A DNA stretch of 13,300 nt from Anaerolineae bacterium (GCA_027079895.1 JALWUZ010000636.1:1-13300); one strand, 5' to 3'. Shown: positions 1 to 6,611, numbered from the stretch's first letter. Numbers and translations are program-made. The notes: generated by a model from the letters alone, not told the origin.

Positions 1-76
1 GTGTAGACCGGCAGCCGGGCCCCGCCGTCCGATGAGACCCGCTCTGACCCGGCGGGGCCCGGCTGCCGGTCTACAC
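1..76. repeat. Perfect 27-bp inverted repeat (long GC-rich hairpin)
   Basis: Bases 1-27 are exactly the reverse complement of bases 50-76, with a 22-nt loop at 28-49. The arms are very GC-rich, and the left arm starts at base 1, so the repeat may continue outside the window. It lies 60 bp past the stop of the minus-strand membrane protein gene, so it could end that transcript; the U-tract that would prove this would be off the window edge. On the plus side the arm is not followed by a T-run. The arm core AGCCGGGCCCCG (13-24) is identical to the 5' arm of the terminator at 13168-13179. A mobile palindromic element is the alternative. Confidence 0.8.
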
Positions 77-135
77 GGCGGAGGGGGAGCGCGTCCCGGA
101 GGACGCCGTACCCCTGCCGTGCGGTCGGTGAGCGG

Positions 136-1428
136 TCAGCGCGGCGTCAGCAGGGGGACGATGAAGCGGAACAGGCAGTACACGTCCAGCGCGGCCAGCC
201 CGCCGAAGAGGAGCCCCGCCGCCGGAAGCCGCCAGCGGCGCGGGAGCAATCCGAGCCACCAGTCCAGCCCCAGCGACGCCGCCAGTCCCAGGGGAATCAG
301 GGCCGGGTAGAGATACCGTCCCTGGTGCTGGACGAAGGTCAGGTTGTACCCCAGAAAGGCCGCCAGCGTGAACCCGGCGGTCGTGACGAGAAGGAGCGTC
401 TGCTGCCGCTGGGCCGGAGTCAGCCGCGGACGCTGGCGGGACGCCAGCCACACCAGGAACCCCCCGCCGGCCATCAAGGTGAGCAGAGTAAACCCCCGGT
501 ACAGGCGGGCCGGAAGCACCAACTCCATCCACCCGAACTGGCCCCAAAAACTGTGGAAGGTGGTGCGGGCCAGGTTCACCAGCAGGTACCGCCAGCCGTA
601 CTCCGCCACCCACGCGGAGGAGCGCGGCTGCCCGACGACGACGGCGTTGTGCCGCGCCAATCCCAGCGGGTCGTGCCAGCCGTAGACCAGCCCGTTGCGG
701 ATGAACCAGGGCGCGGCGAGCAGCAGGGGCGGGATGAGCATCTGGGCCGCCCGTCTCACCCGGCGGGAGGGCGGTCCGCCGCCGAGCCACGCCGCCAGCA
801 GCGCGAGCGGCAGGAGGAAGTAGGTCGTCGTCTTGGTCAGCAGGGCCGCCGTCAGCAGCAGCGCGATGGGCCAGGGAGAGGCCGCCTCCTCGCCGCCGAC
901 GTAGCGCAGCAAGGCCCACAGCGTTCCCCCGACCACCAACTCCGCCAGGGCGTCGGTCTCCACCCCGGCCAGCATCGCCACGTGCTGGGGGACGAAGGCG
1001 ATGAAGGCGGTGGTCATCAGGGCCAACCCCGGCCTCTCCGGGCAGACCGCCCGCACCGCGCCGTAGGCGGTCAGCAGGACGCCGAGCCCCAACGCCACCG
1101 AGAGCAGGCGGAGCGGCATCAGCGCACCGTCGAAGAGCAGGTAGAGGGGAGTCGCCAGGAGGTAGTAGAGCGGCGGCTGGTGATCCTCGTACTCGATCGA
1201 GGCGATGGACTCCTCCGGCGGGAAGTGGAGGTGGGTCAGGTGACTCAGCCGGGCCTGGTCGTAATCGCCGGGTTCCAGCACCGGCAGCCCGCCCCCGGTC
1301 GCCAACGAGCGGATGTAGTTGTAGTGGGCCGGTTCGTCAGGGACTTGCCAGGGAGGGGTGAGGGCGGCGTAGAGGGAGCCGACGAGGGCATAGGTGAGGA
1401 GAATCAGGAGGAGAAGGCGTCTGTTCAT
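136..1428 (-). CDS. Polytopic membrane protein, DUF2142-like / GT-C-type glycosyltransferase
   Basis: The product is a 430-residue, very hydrophobic protein with about ten candidate membrane segments, the first at residues 4-22. Just after it comes the acidic motif PPWQVPDEPAHYNY (25-38), with the DE pair placed where GT-C enzymes carry their catalytic acid in the first periplasmic loop. A second conserved patch is EDHQPPLYYL (81-90), and near the C-terminus comes QHQGRYLYPALIPLG (367-381), which is typical of DUF2142/GT39-like proteins. By family it would move a sugar from a lipid carrier to an acceptor at the outer membrane face; the substrate cannot be read from sequence. I start at the ATG at 1428, because an upstream in-frame ATG at 1476 would lie inside the tRNA-Arg gene. 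There is no clear Shine-Dalgarno before 1428, and only 18 nt separate it from the tRNA 3' end. It may be co-transcribed with the tRNA. Confidence 0.75.
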   Translation of the reverse strand: MNRRLLLLILLTYALVGSLYAALTPPWQVPDEPAHYNYIRSLATGGGLPVLEPGDYDQARLSHLTHLHFPPEESIASIEYEDHQPPLYYLLATPLYLLFDGALMPLRLLSVALGLGVLLTAYGAVRAVCPERPGLALMTTAFIAFVPQHVAMLAGVETDALAELVVGGTLWALLRYVGGEEAASPWPIALLLTAALLTKTTTYFLLPLALLAAWLGGGPPSRRVRRAAQMLIPPLLLAAPWFIRNGLVYGWHDPLGLARHNAVVVGQPRSSAWVAEYGWRYLLVNLARTTFHSFWGQFGWMELVLPARLYRGFTLLTLMAGGGFLVWLASRQRPRLTPAQRQQTLLLVTTAGFTLAAFLGYNLTFVQHQGRYLYPALIPLGLAASLGLDWWLGLLPRRWRLPAAGLLFGGLAALDVYCLFRFIVPLLTPR

Positions 1429-1446
1429 CGTGCAGGCAATAAAAAG

Positions 1447-1519
1447 TACCCCCGCCGCGACTCGAACGCGGGCCACCGGCTCCGGAGGCCGGTGCTCTAT
1501 CCAACTGAGCTACGGGGGC
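1447..1519 (-). tRNA. tRNA-Arg (anticodon CCG)
   Basis: The minus strand folds into a full cloverleaf of 73 nt. The acceptor GCCCCCG pairs with CGGGGGT, with a G-U at the first pair. The D-stem is GCTC/GAGC. The anticodon stem CCGGC/GCCGG encloses loop CTCCGGA with anticodon CCG, which reads the arginine codon CGG. The T-arm is CCGCG-TTCGAGT-CGCGG and the discriminator base is A. The 3' CCA is not encoded: the gene is followed by CTTTTTATT, so CCA would be added after transcription. The variable loop is four bases. Confidence 0.95.
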
Positions 1520-1530
1520 ACGCGACCGTA

Positions 1531-1559
1531 GTTATACCACAGAATGCGCTAACGCGCAA
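1531..1559 (-). promoter_or_regulatory. Promoter of tRNA-Arg, extended -10 type
   Basis: On the minus strand, TTGCGC (1559-1554) and TATAAC (1536-1531) are separated by 17 nt, and TGG directly precedes the -10 as an extended -10 element. The predicted start is about 1524, a few bases before the tRNA 5' end at 1519. It lies back to back with the DUF177 promoter; the two -35 elements are 23 bp apart. Confidence 0.7.
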
Positions 1560-1582
1560 GCAATTGATTCCGGCACCCTTTC

Positions 1583-1610
1583 TTGACAGTTGAAACGGCT
1601 GTGTTATAAT
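1583..1610 (+). promoter_or_regulatory. Consensus sigma-70 promoter of the DUF177-rpoD unit
   Basis: TTGACA (1583-1588) and TATAAT (1605-1610) are both perfect consensus hexamers, with a 16-nt spacer and TGT just before the -10 (extended -10). The predicted start near 1617 leaves a leader of about 67 nt before the GTG start at 1684. I see no terminator before the next gene, so this strong promoter probably also transcribes the sigma factor gene. Confidence 0.9.
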
Positions 1611-1683
1611 CTCCGCAAGTTTCATCGGATTGATCGTCCCCGTCAGGTTGGGGCATGTGGGTGGGTAACAGAAAGGCCCTGGA

Positions 1684-2190
1684 GTGCCTCTCAAGCCTGT
1701 AGCGATCCGCTTTGATGTTTCTATCCTCACCAAGTCCCCGCTTGGCTTCTCGCTCACCCTGGATGTAGACACCGGCCCCGAAACCCTGACCGACCTTCGA
1801 GTGAACTTCCTCCGTGGCACAATCCATGCTGTGCGCATCCGGGAGGGCCTTCTCCTCCAGGGGACAGTGCATTCGCAGTTGGAACTGGAGTGCGTGCGCT
1901 GCCTGGAACATTTCCTCTTCCCAGTCGCCGTGGAATTGGAGGAGATTTTCTGGATACCGGGCAGCGGCCCACGCCCCGAAGGGGCCTACGTGGTCAGCGA
2001 CAGCGGATGGCTGGACATGGCCCCGCTGTTGCGCGAGCAAATCTGGGTCGCCATCCCGATGAAGCCGCTCTGCCGCCCGGACTGCAAAGGGCTCTGTCCC
2101 AACTGCGGAGCCAACCTCAACCTGGGCCCTTGCGAGTGTGAGACGACGGATGTTGACCCGCGCCTGGCTGCGCTCAAAGCCATGTTGTGA
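1684..2190 (+). CDS. YceD/DUF177 family zinc-ribbon-like protein
   Basis: The 168-residue product matches the DUF177 family in length and pattern. The N-terminal half starts RFDVSILTKSPLG (9-21). A CVRC pair is at 70-73. The C-terminal signature PLCRPDCKGLCPNCG (128-142) is followed by NLNLGPCEC and DPRLAAL (157-163). The cysteines at 130, 134, 138, 141, 150 and 152 would suit metal binding. The family is linked to 23S rRNA/ribosome biogenesis in bacteria and plastids; the molecular role here is inferred. The start is GTG, the only usable in-frame start, with AAAGG at 1672-1676 seven bases upstream. The gene usually lies before rpmF (ribosomal protein L32), but here the sigma factor gene follows after 54 bp. 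Confidence 0.9.
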   Translation: MPLKPVAIRFDVSILTKSPLGFSLTLDVDTGPETLTDLRVNFLRGTIHAVRIREGLLLQGTVHSQLELECVRCLEHFLFPVAVELEEIFWIPGSGPRPEGAYVVSDSGWLDMAPLLREQIWVAIPMKPLCRPDCKGLCPNCGANLNLGPCECETTDVDPRLAALKAML

Positions 2191-2244
2191 CGGACATCCC
2201 CACGGCCATAGGAACCGCACCGGCGGGCAAGGAGACTCTGTTTT

Positions 2245-3411
2245 ATGGACGTAGTCGGAGAGTTATTGGATAAGGCCGAGATTCAGGGTTACTTGACCAC
2301 GGACGACATCCTCGATATGCTGCCGGAGGCCGAGGAGACTCTGGATCAACTGGAAGAGATCTTCATCCTGTTGCAGGAGGCGGGCATCGAAGTCTACGAC
2401 GACCAGGTGGAGGTAGCCATCGAGGAAACTCGCCTTCTGAACCTCGTCGCCGACGAGCCCGACGCGGCTGACGGCTTCCCCGAAGTCCAGGATTTGAGCA
2501 CGGTCGCCAGCGACGACACCGTCGGGCTGTATCTCCGCGAGATGGCCCGGGTGCCGCTCTTGAAAGTCGAGGAGGAAATCCAACTGGCCCAGGCGATCGA
2601 GGCCGGCCGGCAGGCCCAGGAACTCCTCTCGCGCGACGGAGACGACCCGGCCCGCCGCCAGGAACTGACCCGCATCATCCAGGAGGGGCTGGACGCCCGC
2701 GAACATCTCATCAAGGCCAACACCCGCTTGGTGGTCAGCATCGCCAAAAAGTACATGGGGCGCGGGGTACCTTTCCTGGATTTGATCCAGGAGGGCAACC
2801 TGGGGCTGATGAAGGCCGTGGAGAAATTCGACCACAGCCGGGGGTACCGCTTCAGCACCTACGCCACTTGGTGGATTCGTCAGACCATCACCAGGGCGAT
2901 CGCCGACCAGGGACGCACCATCCGGGTGCCGGTGCATATGTCGGACCGCATCCGCAGGCTCTACAACACGGCGCGGAAACTGGAACAGGAGTATGGCCGC
3001 AGCCCGACGCCGGAGGAACTGGCGGCGGAGTTGGACCTCGAACCCCGCAAGGTGCAGTGGATGTTACGGGTTTCCTGGCGTCCCTTGAGCCTGGAACGGC
3101 CCATCGGTGACGACGAGGACAGCGAGTTGGGCAGTTTCATCGAGGACGACGCCACCCTCACGCCGACGCGCAGCGCGTACCTCTATCTCCTCAGCGAAAA
3201 GATCGAGGAAATGCTGGCGACCCTCAGCCCCCGCGAGGCCCGCATCTTGCGGCTGCGCTTCGGACTGCTCAACGGGCGCAGTTACACCCTGGAAGAGGTG
3301 GGGCAGAAGTTCGGCCTCACGCGGGAGCGCATCCGGCAGATCGAGGGCAAGGCCCTGCGGCGGCTGCGCCACCCCAGCCGGAGCCGTCAATTGCGGGACT
3401 ACCTGCGCTGA
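2245..3411 (+). CDS. rpoD: Primary RNA polymerase sigma factor (RpoD/SigA)
   Basis: The 388-residue product is a complete group 1 sigma-70 factor of the short SigA type, without the long insert seen in proteobacterial RpoD. Region 1.1 is acidic (about 1-60). Region 1.2 is DTVGLYLREMARVPLL (91-106). Region 2 contains the signature DLIQEGNLGLMKAV (179-192), followed by YRFSTYATWWIRQ (201-213). Region 3 spans about 225-305. Region 4 has the helix-turn-helix YTLEEVGQKFGLTRERIRQIE (347-367) and ends LRRLRHPSRSRQLRDYL. It directs core polymerase to -35/-10 promoters such as those in this window. ATG at 2245 is preceded by AAGGAGA (2229-2235) at a good distance. It shares the transcript of the DUF177 gene. 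No terminator is visible before the tRNA-Glu promoter. Confidence 0.97.
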   Translation: MDVVGELLDKAEIQGYLTTDDILDMLPEAEETLDQLEEIFILLQEAGIEVYDDQVEVAIEETRLLNLVADEPDAADGFPEVQDLSTVASDDTVGLYLREMARVPLLKVEEEIQLAQAIEAGRQAQELLSRDGDDPARRQELTRIIQEGLDAREHLIKANTRLVVSIAKKYMGRGVPFLDLIQEGNLGLMKAVEKFDHSRGYRFSTYATWWIRQTITRAIADQGRTIRVPVHMSDRIRRLYNTARKLEQEYGRSPTPEELAAELDLEPRKVQWMLRVSWRPLSLERPIGDDEDSELGSFIEDDATLTPTRSAYLYLLSEKIEEMLATLSPREARILRLRFGLLNGRSYTLEEVGQKFGLTRERIRQIEGKALRRLRHPSRSRQLRDYLR

Positions 3412-3431
3412 GCGATTTCCGGCCCGTTTTC

Positions 3432-3459
3432 TTGACGCCGGGACGCTTTGTGGTACAAT
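3432..3459 (+). promoter_or_regulatory. Promoter of tRNA-Glu
   Basis: TTGACG (3432-3437) and TACAAT (3454-3459) are separated by 16 nt, with TGG before the -10 as an extended -10 element. The predicted start, about 3466, leaves only a few bases before the tRNA 5' end at 3470. Confidence 0.85.
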
Positions 3460-3469
3460 GCCGCCGTCC

Positions 3470-3544
3470 GCCCCCATCGTCTAGTCTGGTCTAGGACACG
3501 GGCCTTTCAAGCCCGCGACAAGGGTTCGAATCCCTTTGGGGGCA
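3470..3544 (+). tRNA. tRNA-Glu (anticodon TTC)
   Basis: A 75-nt cloverleaf is seen. The acceptor GCCCCCA pairs fully with TGGGGGC. The D-arm is GTCT/GGAC with an 11-nt loop. The anticodon stem CGGGC/GCCCG encloses loop CTTTCAA with anticodon TTC at 3506-3508, reading GAA and GAG. The T-arm is AAGGG-TTCGAAT-CCCTT and the discriminator base is A. CCA is not encoded. Confidence 0.97.
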
Positions 3545-3561
3545 CAGCGAGTCCCCCCGAC

Positions 3562-3590
3562 GCCCTGGTACCCCGCCAGGGCTTCTTCGT
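3562..3590 (+). terminator. Hairpin terminator after tRNA-Glu
   Basis: GCCCTGG (3562-3568) pairs with CCAGGGC (3576-3582) around a 7-nt loop, followed by TTCTTCGT. The T-tract is interrupted, so some read-through is plausible. I see no separate promoter for the glycosyltransferase gene that begins 18 bp further on, so read-through from the tRNA promoter may supply it. Confidence 0.7.
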
Positions 3591-3608
3591 GTAACCTGGG
3601 TCTGGCGG

Positions 3609-4775
3609 ATGACGAATCGGACGATGAGGCCGCCCATCGGAATAGATTACACCTCCGCCGTGCGCCAGACCGCCGGCATTGGTCGTTACACCCGCGAACT
3701 GCTCTCCGCCCTGCTCGCGCTGGACGATGGACGACAGTACCTCCTCTTCGCCGCCGTCGGCGGGCTGCCGGCGGGACGCTGGCCCCAGGAACGCGACCGC
3801 CTGCTGACCCTCCGCCCCTCCCTGCGCTTCCGCACCTTGCCCCTCAGCGACGACTGGATGGCCCGTCTGTGGCACCGCTTGCGCCTGCCGCTGCCCGTCG
3901 AACTGCTCACCGGTCGCCTGGCCCTGTTCTACTCCCCGGATTTCGTCCTGCCTCCCACTATGCCGCGCACCCGTACCCTGCTCACCGTCCACGACCTCTC
4001 CTTCATCCACTACCCCGACGCCTTCGTCCCCTCCCTGCGCCGCTACCTGGAGCGCGTCGTCCCCCGCTCCGTCGCCCGCGCCGACCTGGTGCTGGCCGAC
4101 TCCGCCGCCACCCGCGCCGACCTCATCGCCCACTTCGGGACACCGCCCGCCAAAATCGAGGTGCTCTACAGCGGCGTAGACCGTCGCTTTCGCCCGGAGC
4201 CGCAGCCGGGGGAGCGCGACCGTCTCAAGGCCCGCTACGCCATCGGGGACGAACCCTACATCCTCACCGTCGGCACCCTCCAGCCGCGCAAGAACTACCC
4301 CCTGCTCATCCACGCCTGGGCCGCCCTCGCCGACGTCCCGCCCCTCGTCATCGCCGGGGGCAAGGGCTGGCTCTACGACGAAATCTTCGCCACGGCGCGG
4401 CAGCACGGCGACCGGGTGCGGCTCATCGGCTTCGTGGACGACGCCGACCTGCCGGCCCTCTACCGACACGCGGCCTTGTTCGCTTTCCCGTCGCTCTATG
4501 AGGGGTTCGGCCTGCCGGTGCTGGAAGCGATGGCCTGCGGCGTCCCCGTCGTCTGCGCGGACGATTCCTCCCTGCCGGAAGTGGCCGGAGAGGCCGCCCT
4601 GCTCGTGAATCCGCACGACCGCGCCGCCTGGACCGCCGCCCTCGCCCGCGTCCTCGACGACCACGCCCTCCGCGAGCGGATGATCACCGCCGGATTGTCC
4701 CAGGCCGCCCGTTTCACCTGGGACCGCGCCGCCCGTCAACTCCGCTCCGCCTTCGACCGCTGCCTGAATCTTTGA
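3609..4775 (+). CDS. Glycosyltransferase family 4 (GT-B fold)
   Basis: The 388-residue product has the two-domain GT-B layout. The N-terminal acceptor domain begins IGIDYTSAVRQTAGIGRYTREL (10-31), with the glycine-rich loop and later LLTVHDLSFIHYP (124-136). The C-terminal nucleotide-sugar domain starts near YILTVGTLQPRKNYPLLI (217-234). The donor-binding EX7E motif is SLYEGFGLPVLEAMACG (295-311), with E298 and E306, followed by the typical SLPEVAGEAALLVNP (321-335). GT4 enzymes of this kind transfer a sugar, often mannose, from a nucleotide donor onto cell-surface polysaccharide or glycolipid; donor and acceptor are not predictable here. ATG 3609 has no clear Shine-Dalgarno. ATG 3624 is an equally possible start, five codons in. 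The stop codon lies inside the -35 element of the trmD promoter. Confidence 0.9.
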   Translation: MTNRTMRPPIGIDYTSAVRQTAGIGRYTRELLSALLALDDGRQYLLFAAVGGLPAGRWPQERDRLLTLRPSLRFRTLPLSDDWMARLWHRLRLPLPVELLTGRLALFYSPDFVLPPTMPRTRTLLTVHDLSFIHYPDAFVPSLRRYLERVVPRSVARADLVLADSAATRADLIAHFGTPPAKIEVLYSGVDRRFRPEPQPGERDRLKARYAIGDEPYILTVGTLQPRKNYPLLIHAWAALADVPPLVIAGGKGWLYDEIFATARQHGDRVRLIGFVDDADLPALYRHAALFAFPSLYEGFGLPVLEAMACGVPVVCADDSSLPEVAGEAALLVNPHDRAAWTAALARVLDDHALRERMITAGLSQAARFTWDRAARQLRSAFDRCLNL

Positions 4776-4799
4776 CATCTCCCCAAACTGTGCTATATT
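4772..4799 (+). promoter_or_regulatory. Promoter of trmD
   Basis: TTGACA (4772-4777) and TATATT (4794-4799) are separated by 16 nt, with TGC as an extended -10 element. The -35 overlaps the TGA stop of the preceding glycosyltransferase gene (4773-4775). The predicted start near 4806 gives a leader of about 33 nt. Confidence 0.85.
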
Positions 4800-4838
4800 T
4801 TTCCCGCTTCCGGTATCCCAAGAGGGGTTGTTCCGGCG

Positions 4839-5582
4839 ATGCATTTCGACATACTCACCCTTTTCCCCGCTATGTTCCGCGGCCCGTTCGAGGAAAGCAT
4901 CCTCAAACGGGCCCAGGAGAGCGGTCGCCTCTCCATCGCCCTCCACAACATCCGTGACTACGCGGCCGACAAACACCACATCACCGACGACGCCCCCTAC
5001 GGCGGGGGAGGGGGGATGGTGATGAAACCGGAGCCCATCTTCGCCGCCGTGGAGTCCGTCCTGGCGGGGGAGGAGGATGTGCCAGTCATCCTGCTGAGTC
5101 CCCAGGGTCGCCTGTTCACCCAGGCCGTGGCCGTCGAACTTTCCCACCACCCGCGCCTGCTGCTCATCTGTGGGCGGTACGAGGGGGTGGACGAGCGCGT
5201 CCGCCGCTACCTGGCGACCGATGAGATCTCCATCGGCGACTACGTTCTCACCGGCGGCGAACTGGCGGCGATGGTCATCGTGGACGCCGTCACCCGCTTG
5301 CTGCCGGGCGTCCTGGGAGACCCCGGCGCACCCTACCAGGACTCCCACGCCGCCGGCCTCCTCGAAGGGCCGCACTACACCCGCCCCGCCGTCTTCCGTG
5401 ACCACGCCGTGCCGGACATCCTCCTCTCCGGGAACCACGCCGCCGTCGCCCGCTGGCGACGCGAACAGGCCCTGCTGCGCACCTGGGAACGCCGCCCCGA
5501 CCTCCTCGCCCAAGCCGACCTCACCCCCCAAGACCGCGCGTTCCTGGCTCAATTGCTGGTGAAAAACGCCCGCTCCGATTGA
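4839..5582 (+). CDS. trmD: tRNA (guanine-N1-)-methyltransferase TrmD
   Basis: The 247-residue product is a full-length SPOUT-class TrmD. It uses S-adenosylmethionine to form m1G at position 37 of tRNAs, next to the anticodon, which prevents +1 frameshifting. Visible hallmarks are the start MHFDILTLFP (1-10), the glycine run YGGGGGMVMKPEP (54-66), the knot segments LLLICGRYEGVDER (107-120) and EISIGDYVLTGGELA (129-143), R153 in TRLLPGVLG, and the DSH (168-170) to EGPHYTRP (176-183) active-site region. AGAGGGG (4821-4827) is a rather distant ribosome site. It has its own promoter and lacks the usual rpsP, rimM and rplS neighbours on either side. Confidence 0.97.
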   Translation: MHFDILTLFPAMFRGPFEESILKRAQESGRLSIALHNIRDYAADKHHITDDAPYGGGGGMVMKPEPIFAAVESVLAGEEDVPVILLSPQGRLFTQAVAVELSHHPRLLLICGRYEGVDERVRRYLATDEISIGDYVLTGGELAAMVIVDAVTRLLPGVLGDPGAPYQDSHAAGLLEGPHYTRPAVFRDHAVPDILLSGNHAAVARWRREQALLRTWERRPDLLAQADLTPQDRAFLAQLLVKNARSD

Positions 5583-5616
5583 ACCTTTGACCGGTGATCG
5601 GAGTATAAAATTTAGA
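5579..5616 (+). promoter_or_regulatory. Possible promoter of the ECF sigma operon (ambiguous)
   Basis: This AT-richer stretch between trmD and the ECF sigma gene holds TTGAAC (5579-5584), TTGACC (5587-5592), TATAAA (5604-5609) and TTTAGA (5611-5616). No pair has the 16-17 nt spacing of the other promoters here; the nearest are TTGACC with TTTAGA (18 nt) and TTGAAC with TATAAA (19 nt). GAACCT (5581-5586) lies 17 nt before TATAAA and resembles ECF-type -35 elements, so autoregulation is possible but unproven. Confidence 0.35.
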
Positions 5617-5637
5617 CGCGCTGCACCTGGAGGACAG

Positions 5638-6225
5638 ATGAGCACACAGCACACCGATGGCTGGCTAATCGTCCGCGTTCGGGAAGGCGACCTCGATGCT
5701 CTGGGTGAACTATACGAAAGACACAAACTGGCGGTCTACCGGACCGCCCTGGCGATCACCCGCGACGAACGCGCCGCCGAGGACATCTTGCAAGACGTTT
5801 TCCTCCGGGTACACGCCTACGCCGCCTCCATTGACGAGACTCGTCCGCTGGCTCCCTGGTTATACCGCGTCACCGTCAACCTGGCCTACAGTTGGACGAA
5901 ACGAGTCAAGTACCTGTTCTACTCCCTGCACGACACGCTGGATCGGTGGGTCTCCCCGCCCCAGCACCATCCAGAGGCGGCGACGGACGAGCGAGAACGC
6001 CGTCAGGGGCTTCAGCAGGCCATAGACGCCCTGCCGCTCGGCCACCGCATCGTCATCGTCCTGTACTACCTGGAAGGATTGAGCCTCAAGGAGATCGCTT
6101 ACGTGATGGACATCCCGGAAGGGACGGTCAAATCCCGTCTTCACTACGCCCGCGAGAGCCTGCGGGGGGCGCTGCTGGAGCGGGAACGGCGGCTGGTGCC
6201 AGAGGTAGCGTATGACTTCACCTAG
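5638..6225 (+). CDS. ECF-family (group 4) sigma-70 factor
   Basis: The 195-residue product contains only sigma regions 2 and 4, as in extracytoplasmic-function sigma factors. Region 2 covers LGELYERHKLAVYRTAL (22-38) and AEDILQDVFLRVHAYA (47-62), ending with LAPWLYRVTVNLAYSW (71-86). Region 4 covers ALPLGHRIVIVLYYLEGLSL (131-150) and the helix-turn-helix KEIAYVMDIPEGTVKSRLHYARESLR (151-176). It would redirect RNA polymerase to a stress or envelope regulon. The ATG at 5638 has GGAGG at 5629-5633; an in-frame TTG at 5587 is rejected because it lies in the promoter-like region. The next gene overlaps by 14 nt, the usual position for an anti-sigma factor. Confidence 0.93.
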   Translation: MSTQHTDGWLIVRVREGDLDALGELYERHKLAVYRTALAITRDERAAEDILQDVFLRVHAYAASIDETRPLAPWLYRVTVNLAYSWTKRVKYLFYSLHDTLDRWVSPPQHHPEAATDERERRQGLQQAIDALPLGHRIVIVLYYLEGLSLKEIAYVMDIPEGTVKSRLHYARESLRGALLERERRLVPEVAYDFT

Positions 6226-6520
6226 AGAACCCAGACTGCTCGACGACCTGGGGCGGCGCGTCCAGCGGGCGTTGCAGGAACGGACTGCCGCCGGGCCGCC
6301 CCCCCAGACCTGGGAACGCATCAGGGCGCGGGCGGAGCGGGAGACGGCCCTGACCAGAAACCTGCGGGCCTTCCTGCGCTCCATGTGCGTCTGGCTGGCG
6401 GTGGACACCGGCTTCTCCCTGGGAGTGGCTGCCCAACGCGACATGCTGGGCGTCTGGCGCGACCTGTCCTGGGTGTATGGCCGCCACCGCTCCCAATTGG
6501 CGCTCGAGTTGGCTTTTTGA
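6212..6520 (+). CDS. Small uncharacterised protein, translationally coupled to the ECF sigma factor
   Basis: I do not recognise this 102-residue protein. The start ATG at 6212 lies inside the end of the ECF sigma gene (14-nt overlap) and has AGAGG at 6201-6205, so translational coupling is likely. The N-terminal part is charged and helical-looking, with PPPQTWERIRARAERE (29-44). A moderately hydrophobic stretch at 57-75 (SMCVWLAVDTGFSLGVAAQ) contains an Asp and is too weak for a confident membrane segment. It lacks the HXXXCXXC motif of zinc-containing anti-sigma factors. By position it might bind or regulate the sigma factor, perhaps as a shortened anti-sigma factor; that is inference. Confidence 0.65.
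   Translation: MTSPREPRLLDDLGRRVQRALQERTAAGPPPQTWERIRARAERETALTRNLRAFLRSMCVWLAVDTGFSLGVAAQRDMLGVWRDLSWVYGRHRSQLALELAF
6493..6518 (+). terminator. Possible terminator at the end of the ECF sigma operon
   Basis: CCAATT (6493-6498) can pair with AGTTGG (6507-6512), including one G-U pair, across an 8-nt loop. CTTTTT follows directly (6513-6518). The stem is short and lies within the last codons of the small gene, so efficiency is uncertain. Confidence 0.4.
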
Positions 6521-6528
6521 CCTCCTAG

Positions 6529-6556
6529 TTGCAATTTTGTGGGAAATGTGTATAAT
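6529..6556 (+). promoter_or_regulatory. Promoter of the opp-type transporter operon
   Basis: TTGCAA (6529-6534) and a perfect TATAAT (6551-6556) are separated by 16 nt. Unlike the other promoters here it lacks a TGn extended -10. The predicted start near 6563 gives a leader of about 49 nt before the first ATPase gene. I see no other convincing promoter until the end of the operon. Confidence 0.8.
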
Positions 6557-6611
6557 CTTCTCATTCCGTTTTCGCCCCTAGTTCAACCCCTCACATTATG
6601 CAAGGAGAGTT

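Noticed and set aside
325..1593. Plus-strand open frame of 422 codons opposite the membrane protein gene
   Set aside because: The translation is Arg/Gln/Gly-rich, runs through the tRNA-Arg gene and has no family features; it is the antisense of hydrophobic codons.
5587..5637. Upstream TTG start extending the ECF sigma factor by 17 residues
   Set aside because: The extension overlaps promoter-like sequence and is not homologous to ECF sigma N-termini; ATG 5638 has its own ribosome site.
3507..5726. Minus-strand open frame of 739 codons
   Set aside because: It lies antisense to the glycosyltransferase, trmD and the start of the ECF sigma gene, all with clear family motifs. Its translation is Gly/Val/Glu-rich with no recognisable domain, as expected of a GC-rich shadow.
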